Part shown: positions 22,714 through 33,560 of the stretch, piece by piece | Numbering within the stretch: the first letter of the stretch is position 1 | Layout of the letters: the number at the start of each line of letters is the position of its first letter | DNA from: Eriocheir sinensis | Lineage: Eukaryota > Arthropoda > Malacostraca > Decapoda > Varunidae | DNA: 64,000 nucleotides | Direction of reading: 5' to 3' | Assembly (NCBI RefSeq): GCF_024679095.1 | Contig: NW_026111748.1 | Span: 152,001 to 216,000, forward strand | Translations under genes and position numbers: made by a program | Notes under the pieces: generated by a model | Seen by the model: the letters and a program-made list of their open reading frames with translations, nothing else | Databases searched by the model: none | Told to the model about the DNA's origin: nothing

Positions 22714-23003
22714 GAATGAAGTGAATATTTATTTTTTCGATAAAAAAAATATCCTGTATAGTTATGGATGTACTCGATCATAGTCTAATAACAATAACCA
22801 CATATATTAGCAACCTAAAAAAGAAAAAGAATCGGACATGAAGAATTATCCAGTAACTCCAATAAATAAATAAAATAATAAAATAATGGAAACGGGAGCT
22901 GTGATGGAAACGAAAAGCAGGACAAAATGGTGGGAACTTGGGGAGACGGTCAGCGAGGCAGTGACTCAGCAGCGAGCACAACCTTCAAGGCTTAAACGGC
23001 CGT
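22713..23003 (+). repeat. Dispersed repeat R2, copy 1
   Basis: From GAATGAAGTGAATATTTATT to CTTCAAGGCTTAAAC. It recurs inverted at 41521-41798, and its first about 90 bp recur at 43616-43707 and 43950-44028. In copies other than 41.8 kb a (TC)n array precedes it. A short further match (CGGCCGTACCA..AGGCAGCCTC) links 23000-23025 to 41160-41185 inverted. Confidence 0.85.
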
Positions 23004-23079
23004 ACCATTAGGCAGCCTCTAAACCTTCCTCCTCCTCTTCCCTTAAACGGTGTCCCCTTTCTGCCGGATACTATAAGGT

Positions 23080-23466
23080 GTTATGCCGGACGTGTTACTT
23101 GGGTTCCGTGTCGCCGTCAGGAGACTTCGTGGGAGGGAGATATGTAAACACTTTGCACAGCTTCTGTAGTTTAATATTCTTCCTTAGTAGTACACTTCAC
23201 TCTGACTCTTCACTTACCACTAGCTTACTATGACTGGAACTCTCTCGCCCTCTTCTCCTAATATATCCAGAACAGTACAGTCTAGAATGTTACAGTATAT
23301 TTTAGATCACACAAGAACATGTAGCAAAAATATATGCGAGTTGGCAACACTTCCCGCCTGGCGCCTGGCCGCGCCCTGGGAGCGGACAGCTCTTGCTCCC
23401 CGCCCTTGCTCGTTTCTCCGGGAGCCTTCTAGAGGCCTGTGGTCGCCGGGGAAGCTTCCAGCAACA
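23080..23466 (-). repeat. Gypsy-1 3' LTR
   Basis: 387 bp. On the sense strand it starts TGTTGCTGGAAGC just after the purine tract AAGAGGGGA (complement of 23470-23482) and ends CGTCCGGCATAACA at 23080. Confidence 0.85.
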
Positions 23467-23528
23467 CTATCCCCTCTTAATTGTGATCGTCCCGATCACA
23501 CACTTAACTATATGCAAACGTAAGAGAA

Positions 23529-25231
23529 TTAATCAAAAACATAATAATCGTCGTATCGCTGTGGACGCCTGCGTTGTCTCTGTCTTCTGCTCGGTGCCTC
23601 CTGCACGTCTGTCTCTTGGTGCGCCTCGTCGTCGTCCGCTTCTTGGGGTGTCCCTGGAACATCTGCCGAAGCCGGGAGGTTATCTCCCTCGGCTGAAAGG
23701 TCCAGAAGGCTTATCGTCGTCGACCTCCTCTCGGTCCTGGACGTCCCTTGCGTTTTCGTCGGCTGCTGGGTGTCTGTAGTTGTTCCAGGTGTAGTTTCCC
23801 GGACCGTGGTACCTCCATAGGCGGTTGACGTGGACAACTTTCGGCTTGGTCTTTTCCGTTCTCCGTATTCGGTAAGTCACGTCGGATAGGCGTTCTAGCA
23901 CAGTGTTAGGGCGTTCCAGGGCTCTGTAACTTCGGAGACTGTCCTTTCTTCCTCTGCGGGTTGTAAAGCCAGACTTGGTCTCCTTCCTTGAAGTCAACGT
24001 GGCTTGCCCTCATATTGTAACCGCGCTTCATGGCCTCCCCGGAGAACTTCAAGGCACCTCGGACTTGATGGTGCACCTCTTCCAGTCGTTCCTCTAGTTG
24101 ACGGGCAAAACTGGAGGCGTCCCTTGGAAGGCTTTCCCCAGGAGGCCTTCCTGTCAGTAGGTCCACCGGCAATCGCAGCTCACGTCCAAACATCAGCTTT
24201 CCCGGTGAATACCCCGTAGTCTCGTGGGCGGCAGACCTGTAGGCCATGAGAAGCGCAGGCAGCTTCTGATCCCATGAAGACTGATCATTGTTGCACTGCT
24301 TGGCCAACTCCTGGCCCAACGTCCAATTAAACCTCTCCACCATTCCATCTGACTGTGGGTGCAGAGGGGTGGTCCGGGTCTTCTTGATACCCAGGAGCTT
24401 GCAGCACTCAGCAAGGACTGTTGACTCAAAATTCCTTCCCTGGTCGGAATGGAGCTCGTTAGGCACACCGAAACGACAGAAGAACTCCTCCACCAAAACC
24501 TTAGCGATGGTAGTGGCTTCCTGGTCAGGGATGGCGTAGGCTTCCGGCCACTTGGTGAAGTAATCCATTGTGACGCAGATGTACCTATTTCCGTTCGTCG
24601 TCAGAGGCAAGGGTCCTGCTATATCCACTGCCACCCGTTCCATGGGGCTCCAACCTGGTATAGTTGCAATGGGGCACGGTGACGCTTCTTGGGGCCCTTC
24701 TTTGCACAGCACACCTCACACGCGTGACACCATTCTTCCACGTCCTTCCTCATGCCAACCCAGTAGAACCTTTGGCGCAGGCGACTCAGTGTCTTCTTTA
24801 CCCCAAGGTGTCCGCTGGTGATCCTGTCGTGCATTTCTTTCAGGACGCCTTCCGGGACTTCAGAGGTAGCACCGTGGAACAGTAGTGGTCAAGACCATCA
24901 TGAGAGACCCAGCGTCGTTGCAACACCCCGTCGTCTATCCGAAGAGTGTCCCACTGAGTCCAGTAATTCTTGGTGGTAGGGCTTTCTCTCGAGATTACTT
25001 CCACCCAGGTCGCGTTGACGACTGACTCAGCCACTCCATAATTGGTCTCAGATCTCGGTCCTCCGCTGCAGTTTTCCCAAGTCTTCCCATGGCACCTCCG
25101 CTGTCTGTTCCACTGTAGTGCGGCGGCACATATTCTGGACGCTTTCCTCTGGAGGCAATGTTGACACTCAGGTAGGCAGGGCGCCGGCTCAAGCTGTCCG
25201 CGTTACCGTGTGTTAGCCCAGATCGGTGCAC
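23529..25231 (-). pseudogene. Gypsy-1 integrase in several frames
   Basis: The linker HRSGLTHGNADSLSRRP (25231-24995) leads to an HHCC zinc domain (GHLGVKKT...WCHACEVC, 24834-24619). The catalytic core 24712-23906 shows the first Asp in RVAVDIAGPLPL, the second in HSDQGRNFES, and the Glu in DGMVERFNWTLG. A GPY/F-like C-terminal end (LSDVTYRIRR...VVHVNRLWRY) sits in yet another frame to about 23680. It inserts the cDNA into host DNA. At least three frame changes make it inactive as read. Confidence 0.85.
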
Positions 25232-25256
25232 AATAGTGTAGTGATGCTGCTCTAGT

Positions 25257-25714
25257 TTACCTATCCAGCGAGCAAGCTGGCCTCAGGGTTTTCAGTGACT
25301 TCAACCACCGCAATGCAGCGTGATCCGTGCGGATGGTGAAAGTTGCACCGTACAGGTAAGCATGGAAAAAGTCAAGGCTCTTGACTACTGCCAGGAGTTC
25401 TTTCCGGGTCACGCAATAGTTTTTCTCGGCTGGGGTGAGCTTCTTGCTGAAGTAGGCCACAAACCGTTCCATGTCGGCACATGCCTGGGACAGCACTCCA
25501 CCAATCCCCTCATCACTGGCATCACAATCCAGTATAAAAGGCTTAGAGGGATCTGGGTAGGTGAGTACGGGCGAGCTGATGAGGGCCTCCTTGAGCTTCT
25601 CAAAGGCAACCTGAGTTTCCGCTGTCCACTCAAACTTGCGCCCTTCTTCGTCAGGAGGTGCAGTGGTGCAGCAATCATGTGAAGCCTTTCACAAACCTGC
25701 GGTAGTATGAGCAC
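25257..25714 (-). pseudogene. Gypsy-1 RNase H region
   Basis: FVAYFSKKLTPAEKNYCVTR, ELLAVVKSLDFFHAYLYG and TIRTDHAALRWL are the Ty3/gypsy RNase H pattern (catalytic E and the TDH block). The segment is split over two overlapping frames (25714-25409 and 25496-25257). It removes RNA from the RNA:DNA hybrid. Confidence 0.8.
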
Positions 25715-25839
25715 AACCCGAGGAAGCTCCGCAGCTCCTTCACGTTGGTGGGTGTCGGCCAGTCCCTTACCGCAGCCACCTTCTCAGGATCAGTGCGTAC
25801 TCCAGCCTCGCTCACGATGTGTCCCAAGTATTGGACCTC

Positions 25840-26775
25840 CTATTGGAACAGGCAGCATTTCTTCGGGCTGAGCTTAAGGTGTGCAGCTCTAAACCGGGCG
25901 AAAACCTCTGATAGTCTTTCCATCTCCTGCTCGAAGGTCTGGCCAAAGACAATCACGTCGTCGAGGTAGATGAGTGCCGTCTTCCAGTGAAGTCCCTCCA
26001 CCCTCTCCATCAGCCGCTCAAACGTGGCCGGCGCGTTGCACAGGCCAAAGGGCATGACCTTAAACTGCCACAGGCCTTGACCGTAGGAGAAGGCTGTTTT
26101 CTCTTTGTCCTGCTCCGCCATTTTGACTTGGTGATACCCAGACTTCATATCCAGTGTTGAAAACCACTTGGAGCCCACCAAAGCGTCGAGCGTGTCGTCG
26201 ATCCGTGGGAGTGGGTATGAATCCTTGATGGTGAGATCGTTGAGGGCTCGGTAGTCCACGCAGCACCTGAGGGAACCGTCCTTTCTCCTGACGAGCACTA
26301 CAGCAGACGCCCACGGGCTGCTGGACCGCTCGATTAACCCCTGTTGCCGGAGATCATCCATCACCTCATCCATCTCCTTGCGACGGGCTGGTGCCATCCT
26401 TCGAGGAGCTTGCTTCACTGGGCGGTGGCTACCTGTGTCGATGTGGTGCTCTACCAGGTCCGTACACCCCAAGTCCAGGTCTCCTGTGGAAAACACATCT
26501 GCATTCCTCACGAGAAGCTCCCTGAGCTGTTCCACTTGGGGCTTCTCTAGACACTTGGAGCTCCTGTCAAACAGGTCGCGCAGGTAGTCGGGCAGCTCCT
26601 CCTGGGGCTTCGTCAGGGTTCTCCTGCAGACACAGGTTCTTGGTTTCTGGTCGATCTCTTGGCACAACCCCACCATGGTCCCTTGTTTTACTTTCTTTGG
26701 GCTGAAGGAGACATTGGCCACGACAACAGGCACTTCCGCTGCAGTAGGGTCTGCCAAAGTACTGCCTACAATCAC
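25840..26775 (-). pseudogene. Gypsy-1 reverse transcriptase
   Basis: 311 open codons cover the linker and nearly the whole RT: LIERSSSPWASAVVLVRRKD, CVDYRALNDLTIKDSYPLP, FSTLDMKSGYHQVKM, FKVMPFGLCNAPATFERLM and the catalytic IYLDDVIVF (YxDD). It copies element RNA into DNA. The frame closes at CCLFQ near 25842, and the thumb/connection continues in other frames to about 25400. Part of a longer Pol, broken at both sides. Confidence 0.88.
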
Positions 26776-26783
26776 CCCGTTTT

Positions 26784-27385
26784 CTACCGGGCATCGACTT
26801 CACTCTCTACCACACACAGACTAGCCGGGGGGGCACCCGTAATTTGACAGGGTAACAGCATCTCTGACCTCGGAGGAATAATGGTGGTGCGCTTGACTGT
26901 CACTGGCAGGCCCTCCTTGTGCACAGTCGTCAGTGGCACCCTCCTTCCTCCTACAGTCAGTTGCTTAGCGCGGAAGTCCAGCTCGCACCTGTGGGAGACA
27001 AGATAATCCATACCTAGGATGCAGGGGTCGTCCATGTCAGCAACGTACACAGAGGGACTCTTCCTTTCCTCCGAGCTCAAACTTCACGTCCACTGGGCCT
27101 CTGAGCTCTGCAGTGTCCAGTGACTCCGCACAGTCGATGCGACGTCTTAGGAAGCCGACGATGACTCACCACGTCAGGCCGCACGAATGTGCGTTCCGAG
27201 CCTGTGTCGACGACCACAGGCCACAACACTCCGTCAACCTTTCCTCCACTTGGCAGCTCGTCATGGTGGTTCTCCTGCACATTGATATCTTCGGGCATGT
27301 ACAGGACAGACTGGTCGTTGCCCCGTGAACCAGTCCTTCTTAGTTTCCCAGTGGTGGTCCCTCGTTGGGGCACATTTTCCGACAC
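26784..27385 (-). pseudogene. Gypsy-1 aspartic protease, two frames
   Basis: VVVDTGSERTFV, the aspartic protease active-site block, is in the frame 27385-27077. CILGMDYL, the second conserved protease block, is in a different frame at 27080-26784. The protease releases Gag and Pol proteins inside the particle. The frame change separates the two halves, so no functional enzyme is encoded as read. Confidence 0.8.
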
Positions 27386-28124
27386 TCATTCTTCCAGTGC
27401 CCTTTTCTCCACAGGTCCAGCACTTGGGTCCTTCCCTGGGTTTCTTCTTAGCGCCACCTTCATATTCCTTCTTCCTCTTATAGCATTCGTTCTCCTTGTG
27501 CCCAACCTTCTCGCAGTACCAACACGTTCCTTGGAACCTGTCTGTGTCGCTGACAGCGCCCTTTCGTGCCCTAAAGCCAGAAGTCGAGTCGTCCCTGAAG
27601 CTCGACAAGCTAGACCTAACAAAGGACTCAAACTCCATGGCACGTGCCAGAGCTTCCTGCATTGATGTTGGCTTAGCTTGGTTCACTTGTATCTTCAGCT
27701 GAGGGCTGTCCAGGGCATCGATGAATTGATCACGCAAAACCCTCAGCAGGTCAGGGGTGGCACCTGGGTATGCCTTGTGTGCCATGCTCTCAAGGTCCTG
27801 AGCGAGTTCCTGAAGAGACTCGCCGCGCCTCCTGTTGCGGGTTCTGAACCTAACCCTGAAGAGCTCGTTCTGGTGTTTGGTCCCATATCGTTGCTCCAGC
27901 GCCTGTGCCAGCCCGCTGTAGCTGCCCTTTGTTGCATTATCGAGCTGAGCAAGGACCTCCAGCGCCGCCCCTTTCAGGCTAGTGGCCAGCTGTACCGCGC
28001 ACTCTTGGTCATCCCATCCGTTCCGGGCTGCCAACAGCTCAAACTGAGCGCGGTAAGCCTCCCAGGAGACCTTGCCATCAAACTCCTGAGGCTTCTTTCT
28101 AACAGGCGAACCCAGCAGACTCAT
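27261..28124 (-). CDS. Gypsy-1 Gag capsid/nucleocapsid
   Basis: 287 codons. The capsid-like region (about residues 10-170) includes FDGKVSWEAYRAQFELLA and RRGESLQELAQDLESMA, typical of Ty3/gypsy Gag. A canonical CCHC knuckle CWYCEKVGHKENEC follows at about 208-221. A second knuckle starts CWTCGEKG near 246, but its His/Cys half is in another frame, so a frame change sits in the middle of it. Gag builds the particle and binds element RNA. The start overlaps the previous stop (ATGA). Beyond the knuckle break the read-through tail is probably not genuine. Confidence 0.85.
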   Translation of the reverse strand: MSLLGSPVRKKPQEFDGKVSWEAYRAQFELLAARNGWDDQECAVQLATSLKGAALEVLAQLDNATKGSYSGLAQALEQRYGTKHQNELFRVRFRTRNRRRGESLQELAQDLESMAHKAYPGATPDLLRVLRDQFIDALDSPQLKIQVNQAKPTSMQEALARAMEFESFVRSSLSSFRDDSTSGFRARKGAVSDTDRFQGTCWYCEKVGHKENECYKRKKEYEGGAKKKPREGPKCWTCGEKGTGRMSVGKCAPTRDHHWETKKDWFTGQRPVCPVHARRYQCAGEPP

Positions 28125-28765
28125 GGGGCTGGCGAAACTTCCTGCGGGGATAAACTACCCCGGACTTGCGTAGAAGAAGCATCTTGGGTACAACTAGCCC
28201 CTGCAGGCACTGGCTGTCTGTTTCCAGCCAAGCAGTCTTCGAGGGCCTTCACTCTGTCACTTACATCACAAACTGCCTGTTCTGTACGGTTCACCTTTCC
28301 CTGCACTTCTAATATTTCTTTGTGTGTCGTCTCCCGTACCACCTCCATCTCTTGTTGAAGATTCGTGTGTTCTTTCTCCACTTCTGTCAGGCGTTGTCCC
28401 AAGTTCGTGGTCACATCAGTCATTTCTCTTCGCACTGATTCACTTCCATCTTGTACTGCTTTTAGCTGTAGCTGTAATCCTGTGAAGCGATCTTCTAGCT
28501 GTTCTTTGAGTTCTTGGAGTGTTCCTTCTTGTTGTTGCTGTGCTCTTTCTTGTTGTTCTTTGAGTTCTTGGAGTGTTCTTTCTTGTTGTTCTTTGAATTC
28601 TTGGTGTGCTTTTTCTTGTTGTTCTTTGAGTTCCTGGAGTGCTCTTTCTTGTTGTTGCTGTGCTCTTTCTTGTTTCTCCCCCTGTAGTCTCAAGGCTTCC
28701 AAAAGTTCAGTCAACATGTCGTCCCTCTGGGCAGCTTGGGAACGAGTCTCCATGGCGAAAAACAA
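28121..28765 (-). CDS. Gypsy-1 first gag frame, long coiled coil
   Basis: 214 codons. After METRSQAAQ the protein is dominated by repeated QERALQELKEQQE-type heptads (about residues 30-95) and a second coiled-coil stretch to about 180, then a Ser/Pro tail. There is no zinc knuckle, so a structural or assembly role in the Gag particle is inferred. Its stop overlaps the next start as ATGA at 28124-28121. Upstream are only the primer site and LTR, so it is the first cistron of the element. Intact. Confidence 0.75.
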   Translation of the reverse strand: MFFAMETRSQAAQRDDMLTELLEALRLQGEKQERAQQQQERALQELKEQQEKAHQEFKEQQERTLQELKEQQERAQQQQEGTLQELKEQLEDRFTGLQLQLKAVQDGSESVRREMTDVTTNLGQRLTEVEKEHTNLQQEMEVVRETTHKEILEVQGKVNRTEQAVCDVSDRVKALEDCLAGNRQPVPAGASCTQDASSTQVRGSLSPQEVSPAP

Positions 28766-28768
28766 ATG

Positions 28769-28786
28769 CCTACACTCCTGACACCA
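28769..28786 (-). promoter_or_regulatory. Gypsy-1 primer-binding site
   Basis: On the sense strand TGGTGTCAGGAGTG follows one base after the 5' LTR. It is complementary to a tRNA 3' end of the leucine type (…CACTCCTGACACCA). The tRNA identity is from general knowledge. Confidence 0.7.
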
Positions 28787-28787
28787 G

Positions 28788-28882
28788 TGTTATGCCGGAC
28801 GTGTTACTTGGGTTCCGTGTCGCCGTCAGGAGACTCCGTGGGAGAGAGATATGTAAACACTTTTCACAGCTTCTGTAGTTTA
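28788..28882 (-). repeat. Gypsy-1 5' LTR, gag-side piece
   Basis: About 95 bp matching 23080-23173 with about three substitutions. It stops abruptly at CTGTAGTTTA where LINE ORF1 sequence starts. Confidence 0.85.
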
Positions 28883-29372
28883 CTATCGGCGGCCATGGCC
28901 TCATCAGCAGACGGCAGGGCAGGGCACGGGGCTGGGGCTGAAGCTGGAGCAGGGGCCGGGATGGAGGAGAGCTCACACACAGGCGGGGGCGTGGAGACTC
29001 GCTGCTCCAAGGCCGCCACCCTGGAGATCGTTGCAGCCAGCGTCTCCTGCAGCTGGGTGACTGCAGCGAGGATTTGATGGAGGACAGGGGTCGACCCATC
29101 GACAGCGGGGGGACTGGCAGCCGGCACAGGGGGGACGGTAGGCTGTGGCTGGGGTGCCGGAGCAGGAACCTGGCGAGGCACAGGGGTGGCAGTGGGTGAG
29201 GCTGGGGCAGCAGGGGCGGACGAGCCCGGCAGGGGCGGAAACTCGGACGGTGTGGGAGCCCCCCGGGCCCAGGCCGAGGACTGAGGGAGAGGAGCAGGGC
29301 GGAACACAACCCTAGGGCGACCTTGCTGAGGGTGGTGGTCAGGCGCCGCGACCCGAGATGGTTTAGGCTTCA
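28883..29372 (-). pseudogene. LINE ORF1 C-terminal part
   Basis: Continues the frame from the other side of Gypsy-2 (begins KPKPSRVAAPDHHP). It is Pro/Ala-rich, with a short amphipathic segment QILAAVTQLQETLAATISRV (about 29080-29020) that could be a coiled coil. It runs into Gypsy-1 LTR sequence at 28883, where a stop soon follows. Confidence 0.75.
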
Positions 29373-29749
29373 TGTAACGGGCTTGTCGGGGGGCGTTTAA
29401 AGGGTGTTGATTAAGACTTCAGCTTCCTTAAGGCGAATTATATTCGTAGCCTTTATGTACAAGAAGCGACGGAGCGAGAGCGACTGTCGTTGTGTGTCAG
29501 TCGGACTCTCGTGAAGGAGTGGCGAGTTACAGGTTGGAAAATAATGGTTACAATTGGTCACGTATGTCAAGGTGACCTCCACGCACCATCGGAGTGCTAA
29601 GTATACAAAACTGAGACGGTAAACACTGACGGACGACATTCCTATAAGGTGGCGTGATCTATCTGTCGTGGGGTTTTTCCATTGACAATTGTATGCCTAA
29701 TTCGTGGTGATATTAAATAATAATAATACATTGATATCCTACTATAACA
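29373..29749 (-). repeat. Gypsy-2 3' LTR
   Basis: 377 bp, no difference from 38754-39130 seen by eye. No strong polypurine tract precedes it (sense GGTGACCGAGCAG). Confidence 0.92.
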
Positions 29750-30137
29750 CTGCTCGGTCACCTACCAGTGATCGCGACCTCGCGATATATAAAAATCGAA
29801 ATAGCAGTCTAGGTACCATGAACATACATAGTGGGAGTTTGTCAAGCAGACTGCCTATGATACAATTATATTAAAACACTGGCTATGGAAGAACAGATGT
29901 GGAATATAATATAAATAGGGAGAGGGAAACCACAACGTGTGTGACATGAAACATAAGAAACCTCTCAAAAGATAAATATAAGGACACATGTATAAGAAAC
30001 TATCAACTGGCATAGTTACAGACAATGAAACGTTGATCTAGCTCCTAAAAAAAAAATACAGTAGTGAAACACAGTACAATGTTAAGTATAGGAGCAGCCA
30101 GGTTTCTGTCCCCTGACTTGTCTGAGAAAAGGAAAAA
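29750..30137. other. Gypsy-2 env-to-LTR spacer
   Basis: AT-rich, non-coding, between the Env stop and the 3' LTR. Confidence 0.6.
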
Positions 30138-31338
30138 CTACCTTGCCAGTGGCCTCCCGGCATCCAGTCGCCGTGTCTGCACAACCAAATAATCGTGCAG
30201 GACAGAGTTCCTCCTAATAAGGTAGCACATGACGACGAGACTGACGAACATCAGAAACATTGGTACAAAAAATCCAGGGTACAGGTAGGGGAGATGCAAG
30301 TAATCAGGCAGCGTTTCCTCCAGGGTTTCCGCAAACTCTGTTTTGTTCGCGAAAGACAATGAATTAAGGGAATTAGTCACATACGAGATGCTGGAGAAAT
30401 GAATGTCATCGAGAGACCGTAGAGGAAACACTCGATGGGAAATATTGGCCGTGAAAACCAGACGAATCCGGGACGGGTACGTTGTTATGTTAGTGGAGCG
30501 GATATAGCATGCTTCCGCTATGGCATAGTGACCAGTAACCCGTTGATAAGTGGTACCCTCCGGGCAGATGACCGATACATAGAAGGACTGAGGGAAATAA
30601 AAATAATGCAGACCCTGAAAGTTCTTATGGAAAACAGGCGTTGGTGTTAGCTGCTTGTAAGGGCACAGGGAAAGAGCGTCAGACGCGTTCACGCGGGTGA
30701 GGGCGATCTCGCATACCCCTCCCCGAACTGGAAGGAAGGCAAAGAGAGACGCAGAGCAATAGAATCGCCCGAAGACCGTCTCCTTGCAATACTGCAAGAG
30801 TGAGTAGCTACCCGTTGAATACAGAGCGAAATCCTTCGCGATTAGAACAAGACGAGGACGTGTCCAGGGCTAACACACTGTCCTTAGCTGAAAAAGGGAA
30901 CGGGACAATTTCGTGTGCCTCAAACACGTCCGCCGTCTGAAAGGGAACATGAATGATTATGGCATCATGGGTGAGGCTGGACTCAATCAAGGGGTAAAAA
31001 TATTGACTCATGTCCGGGGTGAATAAAGGCGTCAGGCTATAATTTTGATACCCGATCTGGACAGTCGTTCTCAAATCGTGTAGAAGGAACAAGGCAGGTG
31101 TGACTTTACCGTGCGCTGCATCAACCATGTTGCTAATAACCTGCTGATTAGCCGTTGCGACGGAGTTAATGACGTTTTCCAATACATGCAAGGCCTGATC
31201 TAGGAGGAGAAACTGATTCACCTGGTCGATCTGTTTGACAACTATGTTGATAACCTCTACCATCTTATTTGTCTGCTCTAGCAGTTCGTCAATGTTAGTA
31301 TGCAATTGCGCAAGTTTTCTACAATTGGCGTTGATCAC
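30138..31338 (-). pseudogene. Gypsy-2 Env, stalk and transmembrane part
   Basis: 31338-30808 contains an amphipathic heptad-rich stretch (VVKQIDQVNQFLLLDQAL). 30797-30138 holds a Cys-rich ectodomain and, near its end, a membrane segment FVPMFLMFVSLVVMCYLI with a short basic tail. The two lie in different frames. Layout (heptads, ectodomain, TM, short tail) fits F-type Env. Confidence 0.75.
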
Positions 31339-31339
31339 C

Positions 31340-31501
31340 TGCGACTTCTAGCAGCAAAGGAAAGTACATGAGCGTAGTGGTCCCGCAAATCGCGAACGTC
31401 CTCGTCGGTAGCCGTACCGAAAAGGAACTTTGAGGCGGACCCAACGATGTTGAGCAACCCCTCTTTACCCGAGTGAACTGAGTGAAAACTATAATCCATG
31501 T
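31340..31501 (-). pseudogene. Gypsy-2 Env, fusion-peptide-like segment in another frame
   Basis: In a frame different from both neighbours, GLLNIVGSASKFLFG (near 31460-31412) followed by acidic residues resembles the fusion-peptide start of baculovirus-F/errantivirus Env. The preceding residues do not form a clear basic cleavage site. Read only as a family marker. Confidence 0.65.
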
Positions 31502-31837
31502 TTACCTCATCAACTTTTCCCCGTAAGAACAGAATCCTATCCTCCAGTAGTTGAAAAAAGTCAGAGAGTTGGTACTAGAAGGAGCCTTTGATTCCCTAGT
31601 CTTGGTAGCCCGGATGGCGTCTGCCATGCCGAGTAGTTTTTCTGAGACTATCCTGATTGTGTCCGTGGTGTTGGTCAAGGAAGTATATGGATATTTTACG
31701 AGGAGCACATCTTCTATGAGGAAGACCTCTCCTATGTGTGCCGTGAGGGCACCAGGCTTCAGGTGGATGGGTGTTGTTGCAAGCAGGGAGCCAAGGGACA
31801 ACAAGATGGTCAGAAAACGCAACATCATGATCTGCAA
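31502..31837 (-). pseudogene. Gypsy-2 Env, N-terminal part with signal peptide
   Basis: Starts with a hydrophobic signal-like segment (LRFLTILLSLGSLLATTP) and continues for about 110 codons before the frame closes. Errantivirus Env proteins are type I membrane glycoproteins made from a spliced RNA. Here the start lies about 30 bp after the integrase end. No function can be assumed because of downstream breaks. Confidence 0.7.
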
Positions 31838-31869
31838 ATGGTGGGAATGAAGTAATTAAACCCGTGGTC

Positions 31870-32606
31870 TCAAGTTATAGCTATGGGTGTTGGGATTATC
31901 TTGTTGAACATTTGACTCTGAGGGGAAGTACCAATATCAAGGTCCAAAGGTGAGGGAATTACTTTCAGACGATCACTGTGAACTTCTATACTGACTCCAC
32001 AATTCGACTCGAGAACCTCGAACCGATTACCCCTGACATTCCGAACAACTCGGTAAGGACCCACAAATTTAGCCCCCAGTTTCGAACTCCTTTCCGCTTG
32101 CTTAATCATGACTGTGTCACCCTCTTTGAAATTCACCAGGACAGCCTGTTTGTGTTGTTTGACATCATTTCAACCTTCGTAGCTTTTAACGTACACCTAA
32201 CTTCTGAGTGTATCTTGGAAAACATATGCATCTGCTGTTGTGCGTACCTATCAATGTTGTAGAGAGGTTGCTGTGGGGTTGTAAGGAAGTCGTACGGAAG
32301 ACGTTTCTCCACCCCATACAAAATGTAGTAGGGAGACTTCCCCGTAGAGTCGTTTACCGACGTATTTATGGAAGCGGCTATATGCGATAGCCAATCCTCC
32401 CAATTATCGTGGAGATCGTTCACGATAGGCCTGAGGACCTGTAAGATTTTCCTATTAGCCCTCTCCGCCAACCCATTAGCAGCTGGGTGGTAAGCTGTGA
32501 TGAAGGATTGCGTGATGTTAAACTGAGCGCATATTTCGCTCAATACTGAGTTCCTAAACTCGGTGCCATTGTCACTCAAAGAATTCGAGGAGACGAATGT
32601 GGACAC
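31870..32606 (-). pseudogene. Gypsy-2 integrase C-terminal half
   Basis: 32606-32133 contains the second catalytic Asp (SLSDNGTEFRN) and the Glu (HPAANGLAERANRK). 32136-31870, in an overlapping frame, has the GPY/F-type module (GAKFVGPYRVVRNV). Together these complete the DDE integrase, but in separate frames. Confidence 0.85.
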
Positions 32607-33541
32607 AACACGTGAGTCACGAGGGCATGGGCCACGCGTGTGGCTGTCTTGTCCTTGAGAGGCGCTAGAACAAGAAACCTAGAGAACTGGTCGACGCACA
32701 CCAATAAGTAGCGCGAGCCATGTTGGCTCTGGGGGAGCTGTAGTAAGTCTATATTAACAACATCCCATGGCGCCTCTGGTACTGGGTATTGCAACATAGG
32801 TGCTGGCCATTTGACGGACCCCTTGTGCTTAGCACAAACGACGCAATGTGCGACATGTTTTTCTACATCAACCCGTAATGTGGGCCAGTAGAATTTTCGT
32901 CTGGTGACAGATAGCGTCTTGTCTCTTCCTGGGTGACCCGCAATGGGTGTGTTATGGACTAGCTTAAGCGTCACGGGGACGTATATGTCTGGGATGACCA
33001 GTTGGTCTATAGGTACCGGTTTGGTTGGCCATGACCTACAAAGGAGGTTGTCCTCTGATAGGAAGAATTGTGAAAAGGGAACTGGCAATTCAGGAAGGTT
33101 TGATTCGTCTCCCGACTCGAGGGCGTAAATTAACCTCTTCCACACAGGGTGGTCACGCTGAGCAGTGTGTAGCTCAGGTGAAGTGAAGTTGTGGATGACC
33201 TCTGGGGTGGTAATCGCGCCTATCGGAACATTCAGAGATAAGGCATCTGCGACCACATTTGTTTTCCCGGTGATGTATATTATCTCCTGATTGTATGCTG
33301 GATCGTTAAGAACCATCTTGCCAGACGACCGTGTAGGTTTTTCCTTGAAAAGATCAGTTATGGCCGCGTGGTCCGTAAACACCACAATTTTGTACCCCAT
33401 CACAATGTCACGAAAATGCTTCAGAGCCCACACAATGGCAAGAGCCTCTAGGTGGGTAACAGAATAGTTCTTTTCCGGAGCTGTAAGGGCTCGACTGGCG
33501 AACGCTATCACATGCTTTTTGCCGGACATATCTGTTTGCAT
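32576..33541 (-). pseudogene. Gypsy-2 RNase H and integrase N-terminal half
   Basis: 321 open codons. RNase H: FASRALTAPEKNYSVTHLEA and VVFTDHAAITDLF. Integrase zinc domain: an H-x-H stretch in LVHNTPIAGHPGRDK with the CVVC pair. First integrase Asp: WDVVNIDLLQLP. A frame change separates this from the rest of the integrase near 32580-32606. Confidence 0.85.
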
Positions 33542-33560
33542 CAGCGCGGCTCCTACTCCA

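Noticed and set aside
27380..27420. Programmed -1 frameshift site in the second Gypsy-1 zinc knuckle (AAAAGGGC)
   Set aside because: The shifted frame completes the knuckle but hits a stop soon after, and the protease lies in the third frame. Ordinary indels explain it as well.
28365..28781. 138-codon Ser/Cys-rich plus-strand frame
   Set aside because: Antisense of the coiled-coil repeats in Gypsy-1 gag.
29397..29639. 80-codon frame present identically twice (also 38778-39020)
   Set aside because: It lies wholly in the Gypsy-2 LTRs. The duplication is useful for dating but there is no sign of a protein.
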